DNA of 64,000 bases from NCBI GenBank assembly GCA_002205965.3, contig NADL03000523.1, positions 434,001 to 498,000 on the forward strand. The letters run 5' to 3'. A program made the translations under genes and the position numbers. The stretch's first letter is position 1. Each line of letters starts with the position of its first letter. The notes below the pieces were generated by a model, which saw nothing but the letters and a program-made list of their open reading frames with translations, did not search any database and was not told the origin of the DNA. Source of the DNA: Kappaphycus alvarezii. Taxonomy: Eukaryota; Rhodophyta; Florideophyceae; Gigartinales; Solieriaceae. Shown here piece after piece: positions 22,671 through 32,348 of the stretch.

Positions 22671-22769
22671 TGTAATACAGAAAATGGTCCTCCCCTCATG
22701 TAATACAGGAAATATTCCTCCCTCCATGTAATGCAGGAAATGGTCCTCCCTTCGTGTAATCCAGCAACC
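22671..22769 (+). repeat. 28-bp tandem repeat at the 5' edge of LTR1
   Basis: Three full 28-bp units start at 22671, 22699 and 22727, with a partial one at 22755. Each begins tgtaat-cag and continues gaaa-ggtcctccc. The first unit starts exactly at the LTR boundary. LTR2 has a 29-bp direct repeat in the same U3 region but of unrelated sequence, so such repeats seem to turn over quickly. Enhancer-like U3 repeats are known in many LTRs; the role here is inferred. Confidence 0.85.
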
Positions 22770-23014
22770 TACAACGATCCCGCCCCTAACTTCTCCCACC
22801 GTCATTTCCAAATTTACTTCCATTTTATCTAGATATTTTTTATACTGTATTTAGCCCTCTGAATCGACCCCGAATAAAGTTCATTTTCCCTTTTAGCTCA
22901 CTTCCTCCTCCAAATTCACCTTTTTTTGAGAAGAAGGGCGCAAATGCACTACTGCAAAATCCGTTGCAGATTTATTTTACCTATTCCTAATCTATAGAAC
23001 CTGCCCCGGGAGCC

Positions 23015-23022
23015 TATTTAAA
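23015..23022 (+). promoter_or_regulatory. TATTTAAA box of the LTR1 ORF
   Basis: TATTTAAA lies 101 bp upstream of the ATG at 23123. LTR2 has the same octamer at 62459-62466, 78 bp upstream of its ATG at 62544. The surrounding U3 sequence is otherwise poorly conserved, so retention in both copies supports a promoter for the internal ORF. Confidence 0.55.
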
Positions 23023-23122
23023 CCCCTTTATTCCAAGTTCCAAATTTCCCCGATCATTTTACTCATCACCATTCCCCCCCAAAACACCCTACATTGCCTC
23101 CCATTCCCCAACGTCTATCAGA

Positions 23123-23631
23123 ATGAACAACCTTCGCCCCTCCGCCCCCATCACCAAAAGCCGCCCCTCTCGCCCCATCAACGGCCTAGCCCTAATGAAT
23201 AATGGGCCAACAGATTACGACGACTACTTCAGGAGGATGGACCGTGAGCGTGTTCGGGAGTGGGTTCGTCGGCACTTCTTGGAGGAGGCGGAGGAGGAGG
23301 AGTCAGAGAGGGGACTGAGTCGGACGTGGAGGGATCCGGGGATAAGGAAGACTTTGTAGCTCCGTGGGAACCGATGGTGTATAATCGTGGGGAAGTTGCT
23401 GTGGGGGATGGAGGGGATAGTGAGGGCGTGATCGTCATCTCGGATTCTTCGGATGGTGTTGGCGCGGAGGCTGAGGGTCGCGAGGGAGGGTTGGAGGATC
23501 TGGATATGTCTGATGAAGCCATTTATCATTCTGAGCCTTTCGAGGGAATTTGTAGGGATTGCATTGAGAGTATGGATATTTTGGAGGAGATATTTGGTTC
23601 TGATCTTGAGGATAACGATTGTGAGGAGTAG
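23123..23631 (+). pseudogene. LTR-encoded acidic protein with SUMO-interacting-like motif, copy 1 (one frameshift)
   Basis: The start is the ATG at 23123, 101 bp after TATTTAAA. The order is a short basic N-terminus (NNLRPSAPITKSRPSRP), a block NGPTDYDDYFRRMDRERV-REWVRR, an acidic linker broken by a frameshift at about 23280-23320, an APWEPMVY block, EGVIVISDSS (23422-23451), and a C-terminal block EPFEGICRDC-ESMDILEEIFGSD ending at a stop at 23629-23631. VIVI followed by Ser-Asp-Ser matches the consensus of SUMO-interacting motifs. All blocks recur in LTR2. The rest is low-complexity Glu/Asp/Gly. The frame sits in U3, upstream of the genomic-RNA TATA box. I know no family with this architecture. 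Function is unknown; the SUMO link is inference from a short motif. Confidence 0.65.
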
Positions 23632-23751
23632 ATACAGATATTTTCCTTGATAATATCTTCCCTCTGGCCAATCAAATCCACAAGATGCCCTTTTATGCGT
23701 TTTATGGTATTTAGTATGTTTGATTGAGACTTTAGGATTAGCCGAAAAGTC

Positions 23752-23758
23752 TATATAA
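23752..23758 (+). promoter_or_regulatory. TATA box of LTR1 (U3/R)
   Basis: TATATAA in the context gtctatataagctgagt, conserved base for base with LTR2 (63292-63298). It lies about 310 bp from the 3' end, which is where the U3 promoter for the genomic transcript is expected. Confidence 0.75.
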
Positions 23759-23793
23759 GCTGAGTAAAGTGCTTCCTCCTTGAGAGGTCAAGC

Positions 23794-23851
23794 AAGTTGG
23801 CAGACAACTTCAGCTCAAGCTCCGAGTAGTAGGAAGTTGAGAGTCAACTTC
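23794..23851 (+). other. Two conserved hairpins in the LTR1 R/U5 region
   Basis: The first hairpin is AAGTTG (23794-23799), five bases, CAACTT (23805-23810). The second is GAAGTTGA (23833-23840), three bases, TCAACTTC (23844-23851). Both arms of both hairpins are unchanged in LTR2 (63334-63391). They lie just downstream of the TATA box and so in the leader of the genomic RNA, where packaging or dimerisation structures commonly lie. Confidence 0.7.
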
Positions 23852-24070
23852 AGACCCAAGAAAACTTTTTCCTAAGCTGGTCGCAGAGCATCAGTGGTAG
23901 ACCCTGCCCCTTTTATACTTGCTTGTAGCCCTCTCAACTGTCTTCCCTATCCACTCCTTTTCGTTCGTTCAACTATACCACGGTAGCACTTCTGTCGCTT
24001 GCAACACCTCCTTCTTGGGGTAGTTGGTTCTGAGTATCTCTTCTCCCGACGATTTACCCCTATCAGATAT

Positions 24071-25428
24071 CATCCAAACTACAGCAATAGTGATTCCAAT
24101 GCCGGTAGGATGAGATTCTTCCGTCACCGTATTGCCTTTTAGGGTAGACCGTATGAACTATTGGAACAGTGGGAGAAGGATGAGGTGGCTGCATTGAAAC
24201 TAATAGTGAGGTGGGAGCAACTAGATCGATTCCTTGTCACATGGTACACACAATGAGTGATGGGGGGTCGAGGGCTTATTGTGGAGTACTCTACTATTAC
24301 AAGAATTGGGCGATCTTGCTCCCGTCTGAATCTAGGGATCAACTATTCTGAACCAGCGGTCACTACATAATGAAGGACTTGGTCACGCGAGACAGTACTC
24401 TCCGCAACAAGATCGTGTTTGAGGACAATTGGGGTCGTAACTCATTTTTAATATTCACCGTTAATGGCAACGACGAGGACAACGAAAATTTGTTTGATCC
24501 AGTACCGGATAATGCTGTATTAGGGGTGAATTTTGATGGGTCGAGAGGGCAAGTCTGGGAGACGGGTATGAGGAGGAAGTTGATGCGGTTGAGAGCTACA
24601 GGCATGTTACGTCACGGAAGGAGAAGCGCGCACCAGATTCTAGCATGCCGGTTTGGTGAAGAGGAGTAGAATCGGTTCCCATTAATCTATGCCCTGTCGC
24701 CTAGTCAAGGTTGGCTCACTGCAGATAGAGACATTTCTGTACAGGATCTCATCACAAACCTTCACGAGATCGCTCGTAATTTTCTAACAAATTATGTGCA
24801 TACTGCAGACCCGTACAGCGATGCGCTTCAGCGGGCAACCATTATTAGTCGGTTTGTAAGTGACGCTATGAATCGCAACGTTGAATTCGGCTACATCGAC
24901 CATCACGGTGGGAGCAAGAGGGGGTGGGACTACCAAAACTCGGTACAGAGAGTCTTGTATGATGTATATGCAATGTCTGGAGACAGAATTAGAAGTCATT
25001 GGGATTATAGCTCACGTTGTGAGATTAGATACGGTGATCATGATGCCAACAGTAGAAGCGGAAGCAGTTACAGACATAACCGCGAAGGCCAAGACAATGA
25101 CCCGTACTCCAACAGTGACCCTTACCGCTGCAGTGATCCCTTCAGTAACCAAGATGACCCTTACCGTTCCAGTACAGACTCCTACAGGAAATCCTCTGGT
25201 GGGGGTGGGAGTTATTCCGGTACCGGAACTGCCACAGCCACCCCTACCATTGATCCCACAAGTGTTGTCCAGACGGAAAATGATTCCTACGCTGGTACTT
25301 ACACAGTACCGGGACCGCACGGACAGCCCAGACCCTCCTCTTCCCGTACACAAGGAAGCGATCGCTATCCCCACTATGAACTTGGAAGCTTTTTATAGTG
25401 GAATAAAGGAAGTTATGTTTGCATGAAG
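24071..25428 (+). pseudogene. Unidentified gene remnant, 3' part of the unit split by LTR1
   Basis: From 24370 to 25398 one frame is open except for a TAG at 24667-24669: about 340 codons. It begins MKDLVTRDSTLRNKIVFEDN and, after the stop, reads AGRDISVQDLITNLHEIARNF-like helices (actually TADRDISVQDLITNLHEIAR), DALQRATIISRFVSDAMNRN, then a Ser/Tyr/Asp/Gly-rich low-complexity tail with DPY repeats. An alternative overlapping frame (24881-25428) is Pro/Thr/Val-rich and ends NLEAFYSGIKEVMFA, so a frameshift into it is possible. I do not recognise the family. Soluble N-terminal plus disordered C-terminal architecture would suit a structural protein. Confidence 0.4.
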
Positions 25429-25429
25429 A

Positions 25430-26545
25430 AGAAGTTGTTTAGAGGCCTGTCCCTTCTCGTTTTTCACAGAAACGCCCCCTTGGTGCTCTCTCATACAGAA
25501 ACTACCCCCTTCCTCTCCATTCACAAAGATTGCCCCTCCACTTCCATGTAGAAATCCCCCACCTCTCCCATACAGAACCCACCCATCCTCCTCTCCCTTC
25601 CCAAACCTCACCTCACCTCACAAACCCTCCCACTCCTCTAGCTGGAACCCGTCCCCCCCTCCTCTCCCACAACAGAATCCCCCCTTCCCTTTCAGAACCC
25701 CCCTCCCTTCCTTTTCTCGCACTCCTGCAACGCAGGGAGTACAGGCAGTCATACAATAATTTTCTGTAAGAAGTAAGCGACCATCCCCCCTAACGACTGA
25801 ATAAAAGTGGTTTTCCCCCTAGCACGCTCCGAGTAAATAGAATTTTTTCCTCCCCCCAATCCCCCAAAGTTATCACTCCATCAGCTGCAGTTCAAGTTAC
25901 GGAACGACGCACTGACACGACAACGTCCGTAATATGATGGTCCGTAATCTATTCCACTCTGCCCGCTTGACCACACAGCTGGAAGCCCCCATGCTAGTCC
26001 CGGATACCTCACCACGGCCTGCGATATATTCGTGAAACCCTCAACACCCAAACTCGGATCCATCTGATCCCTCCCAACCGTCTACGATATCTCCTTCCGG
26101 AACCCGTATCGCCCCGCCCTATCAGGGCGCGACCCAGGTTCCCGGCGATATCGGCAAAATTTCCGACACCGAAAAGCTCAGTGCTCACGCACGGAAACTT
26201 CGGCCAGCACTCAGGCTGGAACCCTCTGACCCGCTTTCGTCCCTCGGATGGACATTCACGCCACTTGCCTTCGATATCCTAAGTGAATTCTCCATGACAA
26301 CAAAATCCCCGCTCTCCAGAGCCCCCCCACTGAAACCCTCCCTCCCTCTCCTTAACAGAAAGCTGCCGACCCCTCTCTCCGGAAGCTCCCGCCCTCTTCT
26401 CCCAGGACAGCACCCACACGCCCTTCCCTTAACGACATCCCACACGCCCTTCCCTTGACAAACCCGCCCACCCCACCCCTCTCTCCAAAAGCCCCCCACA
26501 GTGGAGGACTCAGCGGAGAGCCAAACGTCGTAGGTGGCCTTGGCA
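25430..26545. repeat. C-rich low-complexity DNA
   Basis: The + strand is C-rich with a loose 30-40 bp rhythm of acagaaa-cccccc (25465-25700), and again at 26300-26500 (cacgcccttccctt twice, 26417 and 26441). The middle (25860-26280) is ordinary sequence without recognisable coding. No gene found. Confidence 0.5.
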
Positions 26546-26847
26546 AGACGAGGACGTGAACTGCGTTTTTTTTATTATTTTTTTTAATACTCTGAAAATT
26601 AAGAGAATTACAGGACAGTTGCATACAGCAATGACATCAACACAAGCTTTTTTATTTTTTAGATATTTCTTTATGATACCCAGTTGCCACCGTGATACCG
26701 CATATCATCTCGCCACTACAGTGTATAAAAGTCATCTATATATGGCTATATGGAGTTTGCACAGCTGTGCATTCCAAAGGCAGATCTCGATGCAACGCAT
26801 TCACATCAAAAGTCTATCGGAGTTGTACAACGAATTGCCAGTATAAA

Positions 26848-26901
26848 TTGTCAGTGTACCTTCCCGACCAAGAGCTCTTGCTCGGGAAGGTAAACTGACA
26901 A
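26848..26901 (+). other. 54-bp near-perfect palindrome
   Basis: The centre lies between 26874 and 26875, and 25 of 27 base pairs match. From the outside the left arm reads ttgtcag, t-accttcccga, then the core aagagctctt, then the complementary right arm tcgggaaggt and ctgacaa. Mismatches fall at 26856/26893 and 26868/26881. There is no loop, so it can form a cruciform or long hairpin. It is not inside a recognisable gene. It may be a small foldback element or a fused pair of transposon ends. Confidence 0.85.
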
Positions 26902-27039
26902 CCCTCGGGACCTTATTTAATGAAATGCCGGACCAAGTGACATACAGCCTAGAACAGTATCAAACTATTTTACTTGATTTGAATTGTAGCACTACAGAAG
27001 TTCCTGTCTTATCTCTTCAGACGATTGATGTACCAATAC

Positions 27040-27330
27040 ATCCGATTCATTACTTTCATCTTCCTATTCACTGTCTTCTGCTATTGCGATGTGGTCCAAT
27101 GCTTCAAATTTCTCGTTGCTTAATCGAAAACATTCAGTGCCCAGATATGTTTCAACCGTCCTTTGCGCAGTCAAAAATGTTGCAAGTGTACACTAGTCAA
27201 TACGGACGTATTCCGGTTGCGCAAAAATTCCAGCAAAAAACTTAGTTTCCCGAAATACCCGCACACTAGACAACGAAATAGTACGCCAAAAGAGCACATC
27301 GACCTGAATGGGTCATTATGCAGGCGAAGA
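27040..27330 (-). pseudogene. Unidentified minus-strand coding fragment
   Basis: A minus-strand frame with one internal TAG reads VRVFRETKFFAGIFAQPEYV, then TFLTAQRTVETYLGTECFRL, then a stop after IAIAEDSE. It looks coding (balanced composition, amphipathic) but carries no motif I can name. It lies in the same orientation as and 230 bp beyond the end of the next remnant and may be part of it. Confidence 0.3.
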
Positions 27331-27560
27331 ATCACCTCGATGGAAGGTACTTGTGAAAATTCCTTGATGCAGTTGGTGGCCACCTACAGTAAGTTCATGT
27401 ACTTTTTCAAGGGACAGGTCACTCCATGCATCTGCTTCCGTGACTTCACATCACTCGGTACCACTGTAACATCATATTACGCGAGGATAATGAAATCGTC
27501 ATTCTCCGTCAGCATTTTCTCATGAATTCTTTTTTTATTCACATCAATACCGTTGTCGCA

Positions 27561-29455
27561 TCAAATTGCGTTACCTCCATGTGATTCCGAAACATCGTGA
27601 TATCGGAACTTCTCATTCCTCTCCCCAATCAACTGTGGTGAGTACTCATCCTTGAAAGTAATACAAACATTACTTTGACTATGGATACTACTCACCCGAC
27701 TCCAATCTACCATGAGAAAGCCAATGTCGTAGAAGAAGCTCATTCTCATCCTGCCTCGCGACATATGTAGGTGTGTAATGACGCGTTTGTAAATCACTCT
27801 TGAACAATAAACTGCAATTTCGTGTTGCGACCGGTCATCTCTCATCTTCTCCTGCCTAGTTCCGTCGCGTCTGGTCTCGGCTATCCTTCTCGCAGCTGCT
27901 ATATAGTTGGCACTAACGTATCCTTTCTCAAGCCCTGCTGGTCTCCTGATTCTTGCATCACCGTTTTCCACATCAAACGAATTTGGAATCTTGGGTTTGG
28001 GCATTAATCTGAGGGAAATAGCACCAGGTTGGTCTTTCAATTCACTACCCAATTCCTCAAATTTGTTAATTCCTTTGTAGTCCTCCTGAAATGTGTTGAG
28101 CTGATTGTGTTGGATGTTCATAACAGTTCCAACAATCACCTTAAAACGAAATTCACAATGACTTCATCCCAGTCCATGATGGTACATGTCCTTCGTTTTG
28201 TCGGTGGGGAGGCTAAATGTCAAGATTCGAACGGTTTCCCCCAAGGTCTTCGCATTTCCAGAAGTACTTCGGGACCTCACCCTATTGTGTATGAGGCAGT
28301 GAATCTTGTAACATGTAACAATAGAAAAGTTGACAGTACTGACCACTAACGATGCATATGGGATGTACTTGTCTAGCAAATCTCACCGACTCGTTCTGGA
28401 TTTTAACTTTTGCATTTTTCCTGTACCAGTAGCAGAAACTACAAGAATGGTGTTGACTTTACCATCCAAATCCTTAATCATTTCAGCAAGTTGTGCTATT
28501 TCATTTGTGACAGATTCTCATACAGTAATTATGTCTGAGAGAATCTTTGTGGCAATATCCTCGCAAAATAAACTCATCAACGGTCTTAATGCTCTCACAT
28601 CTAATCCACCATACGAATGTAACGATAAAGCATCCTCATTTGATACCTTACAAGGTAACGAGTTGGTCCCTCGTGCATTGGTTCGACCCGATGATACAAG
28701 AGGCGATGCCAAACCAGTGCTGGGTTCACGTACGATAATGTCTCCAGGTGGAACATCTCTAGCAGGTGATTCATTCCATTCGTAAACTGGTGAGGAAGAA
28801 CGACGGAGAGTACTTATCCCAATATCCTCTCGTTCCTCACTTTGGTCAGATCCACCACGACGGGCTTCATAATGAAAAGTAGAGGTGATCTTGTTGATAA
28901 TATTTCTTCGTGAAAGGAGTGACTTGTGCATACCAGTACTGACGCGAGATCTTCGTATACCATCGCGCCCGATGATCCCATGATCAGACTTAGGAATTAT
29001 ATTGTCACCAATTGGATCCCTTGGAAAGAGTTCCCGAGGTTGAAAAGTTCCAGTACTGGGTCGAACTTCCTGAGCTTCGGAAGACGGCTCTTCTCGGATG
29101 TGTCCATCAGAACGAAGATGTCCATTGGTTGCTTCTACATTCTGATACGGTACAACGTCTTCTATCATTAGTCTATTCTTCTTCAGTTGAAGTTATATAT
29201 CAACCTATGGATTCGCATTCTCATCTGGCGACACCATTTTACAACCAGCACATGTGGTTCACCACTGTGTTGCGTTAGGGCAGATGCGGCAAGAACATCA
29301 AGGTGGAATGTATCCTTCTTTTTCTTCTTCGCAACAATTATGCCGCAATTACGGCCTTTCTCGGGAGAATCTTTTCCACTAGGCGAAGAAGAACGCTTAT
29401 TTGTCTGAGCAGACCTACTATTCTTCTTCTCAATGGCCTGTCTGAATGCTGCCAT
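27561..29455 (-). pseudogene. Unidentified minus-strand gene, broken into three or four frames
   Basis: The probable start is the ATG at 29455 (MAAFRQAIEKKNSRSAQTNK), followed by a Ser/Lys-rich region with KKKKKD, which could be a nuclear localisation signal. After a frame change at about 29183 comes a 216-codon, Ser/Arg-rich frame down to an in-frame TGA near 28518, then a short coiled coil (EIAQLAEMIKDLDGKVNTI), another stop, and finally a 192-codon frame (to 27561) reading GLEKGYVSANYIAAARRIAE and MRMSFFYDIGFLMVDWSRV. The pieces are collinear, so one gene of 550-600 codons with frameshifts or introns is likely. No family recognised. The 29455 start faces the plus-strand start at 30043. Confidence 0.4.
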
Positions 29456-30042
29456 CTTCAGAACAGAAGTTCTGTTGCGTGATGAACTTGGTCGAGTTAA
29501 GCACATGTTGAGAAAGATGTGACATGGCGACTGTTATGGCAACTCTCTGTTGGATCCTCAGTTCATTCCAGTTCCCAAGTACGTTGCGTAATGCATGATA
29601 CCTAGAAAATGTTGTAATATAGTGGAGTAAACACTCAAATCGACACTTAGGGACCACCACTTTCCTTTTTTCGCGAATATTTCATGAAGTGCAGTTCATA
29701 GCTTCAAAGTTGGTACTATCCGAAGAACCTACAAGCAATACTGCAGACTAATCGATAGCACTTAATAACGTTCGGATTTTATTACTTTTCATTTAATTTT
29801 TGGTTACTTCTGTATTACTCCTCTCCATGGCCTTATTCCTCTCTGGCACAGCACTGTAGGCCCCTTATCACCACAGAAACGGTAAAATAGCATGTCTCTT
29901 TTGATATCATCTTTCCTCATCGTCTGTATTTTCGTAGGAATGTCTCTTGCCTGTTAAATTGAAGGAGCACCCATCGCTGACGTTCTTGGGATCTTTAATA
30001 CGTTCTAGATAGCTAAAATTTGCGCCGGAGAATGTAAAAAAA

Positions 30043-31365
30043 ATGGCGGATGATGTGCAACGAACCAGGACAAGTCTCAGACTACGAAAACAGGTGAAAA
30101 TTAATTGCTTGAGAGATACTACAATCCCAGATCACGGAGATTTTATCCAGGTATTATGTAAAATTGGTCACATGGAAGTAAATCCGGAGATGTGGTGCTC
30201 GACAGAAGTTCTGTACGTCGAAAATTACTCTTCTACTGTTTCGGTAGGCTATGGGGTGATACTATATCCAGCAAGTGATGGCTGTGACAAGGAGGTTTAT
30301 GAAGTTCAGTTCCTCCCGTAGTAGACTCCTCCGACGTCGAGCTGATACTATGAAAGATTATCTTAGTCCGTAGCTCTCATGGAGGTTTGGAAGTATTCGA
30401 CGTCTTAAACAGTCAAAGGTACCTGTAGCAACAATACAAGACTCGGAATGGGCCTCGGAAGAGGATCGAAACAAGCGGAAAATTACCAAACCTGACCCTT
30501 TGGCTGATAGTGGAACTACAGAAGACTAGTTGAGGAGGATAAGGGAATCGTAAGCGTCACTCATTCCTCGAGTAGAAGCACTGCAGCATCAGTGGTCTTG
30601 GCAGATTACACGTATTCATACTTTGGAAACTGGTCCTTTAGTCGGTATAAGACAACTTGATGAGGCAAAGAATGTTCTCAAGACCGTGTATGGGGCACTT
30701 GCCTCGAGATGTGAGGAACCAATCAGACAGGGTAGTCTTGAACAAAAGGCGAACCCGACAGAATAATCTTTTTTTTACGACGGCTATATGGAAGGGTACC
30801 TCAAGGCAAGATTGCCTGCTCTTTCGAACAATTCTCTGTCGTGGCTCGCATGGTGCGAGGGTTGATAACTACTCAAGATGATGCGCGTTTTTTCCCCGAT
30901 TTTCTCTGAGACTCAGTGTCCAACCGAGTCGAGTACTCTATTCTCATTCACCTTTTCGTATTTGCAACATTATGTGATTGTATGTACATGCAATCAATGG
31001 GTGATAGGTTGATCATGTTTCGGAAACGTGGTCAAGGTACTGAAGGTGATATCATCAGAATGTTAGGAACATTATTTCACGGAAACCGCGAGGATGATTC
31101 ATCTTACCTGTGCGTTGGTATGGCGCCGATCCTGAACAGATACCATCCATCGTTACAAGCGTTGATGTAGCGAAGGGAAAAACCAGAACTGGTGAATGTC
31201 AAAGTGGAAGAAATGTATGGGCGCTCTGAAGAAGAAGCAGGAAGTACGACAAGACAGATGTATCATACTGTTGTAGTTCGGAAATCAAGCAACCGCATCT
31301 ATCCTGTTCCGGCATCCGGTAATTCGCTATTCACCAGGGACTGCATAATTATTTCTTACTAAGAT
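30043..31365 (+). pseudogene. Unidentified plus-strand gene remnant
   Basis: It opens with an ATG in a strong context (aaaaaaatggcg) and a 92-codon frame (MADDVQRTRTSLRLRKQVKI, then EMWCSTEVLYVENYSS, then GYGVILYPASDG). Coding-like sequence continues in other frames: ITRIHTLETGPLVGIRQLDE and CEEPIRQGSLEQKANPTE, then, after a stop, DGYMEGYLKARLPALSNNSL, then VEYSILIHLFVFATLCDCMY and GDIIRMLGTLFHGNREDD to about 31365. At least two stops and two frame changes. No family recognised. It is divergent from the gene at 29455, with a 590-bp shared upstream region. Confidence 0.4.
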
Positions 31366-31925
31366 GGAAGCTAGCTGGAGATCTCTTCAGTGTTTGGTCC
31401 TCAGGACTTCGTCACGATGTAATTATTCATGGTTTCATTGAAGTTTATCTTCCTTTCCTATAAACACATGGTGATGCGCTCTGTACAGAGTTGGGTGGAA
31501 TTGCACATGACCAATTTGTCATGATCAACGTGTTAATTGGGCGTTTGTGATGTCTCTGTGACTTAGATTTCTTTAATAAACATTAAAGCTAACATTGAGT
31601 CCCATATGGACCTCTGTTCCCACAAAAATCCGTCCTTACTCGAAGTACATTGAATTTCATGCTATCACTGACCATGACCTTTACCCAAATGGGGCATGCG
31701 TAAGACGACTTTTCCATGCACAACAGCTTCCAAAAACTGGTTTCCAAAATAAATTTTTTCGGCCCTTTTCATTGGTTTTCAGTATAGGTTTCAATTCTGA
31801 CACGCAAAAATCAGAACTGTTTTCTTATTTTATTTATTAAAATTAAATCAAGTCAGTACTTTTAATGGAATATTTCGAAACGTTCCTCGTAGTGTAATCG
31901 TACACCGAAAAACTAATCAGACTTT

Positions 31926-32348
31926 TTGCTACTCTACCAACACGTAGAGATGATTCCAAAAAGCAACCACGCAAATTCAGAGATTACTGCTGATGCAGAA
32001 TGTTGTTGGAAGATTATAATTTATATTATTGGAGTCAAGAAAATGGAGACCTACGGAAATTTTAAGGAGGATTTGATGCAAAAGGGGGAGAAATTGGGGT
32101 GCTCTCATGTAAGGGATGCAAAACGGCTACTTTTCGAAGACGGCTACTTTTCGAAGACTATTGGGACAAATGCAAAGGTACGATGCAGCAACCATGATTT
32201 CCAATGCAGTCTGTTTGATTTATGTTACCAGAATGGCCCTATAAGGAGCTTAATATCTCCCTTATTACTGACTGCTAAAATAGGGAAAGTAATTAATGAG
32301 AGACTCCGGGCAGCTGGAAACAGAGGGTGTTTTGGAGATGAGCTATAA
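31926..32348 (+). CDS. Hypothetical 140-codon ORF
   Basis: One of the longest frames in the AT-rich region. It has Cys/His residues scattered through it (AECCWK, KLGCSH, KVRCSNHDFQC) and no recognisable domain. It contains an exact 17-bp tandem duplication at 32123-32156, which changes the reading frame relative to an unduplicated ancestor, so the present ORF may be fortuitous. The initiator may be a later ATG (32043, METYGNFKEDLMQKGEK). Confidence 0.2.
   Translation: MLLYQHVEMIPKSNHANSEITADAECCWKIIIYIIGVKKMETYGNFKEDLMQKGEKLGCSHVRDAKRLLFEDGYFSKTIGTNAKVRCSNHDFQCSLFDLCYQNGPIRSLISPLLLTAKIGKVINERLRAAGNRGCFGDEL
32123..32156 (+). repeat. Exact 17-bp tandem duplication
   Basis: Two adjacent identical copies of acggctacttttcgaag occupy 32123-32139 and 32140-32156. 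A perfect copy suggests a recent slippage or fill-in event. Confidence 0.9.

Larger units (their letters stand above)
22666..24070 (+). mobile_element. Solo LTR 1 (22671-24065) with GATAT target duplication
   Basis: The element begins TGTAATACAG and ends CCCCTATCA, with gatat on both sides (22666-22670 and 24066-24070). At 1395 bp it matches LTR2 (62232-63607, 1376 bp). The last 420 bp are nearly identical between the two, and an ORF lies in the same position in each. A TATA box at 23752-23758 lies about 310 bp from the end and would separate U3 (upstream, containing the ORF) from R-U5. No second LTR or internal region flanks it, so it is a solo LTR left by recombination. It interrupts coding-like sequence whose frame is continuous across the insertion. 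Confidence 0.85.

Noticed and set aside
23224..23529. Ser/Pro-rich minus-strand ORFs opposite the LTR1 ORF
   Set aside because: They are the complement of the Glu/Asp/Gly-rich coding strand, and no corresponding conserved minus-strand frame is preserved in LTR2.
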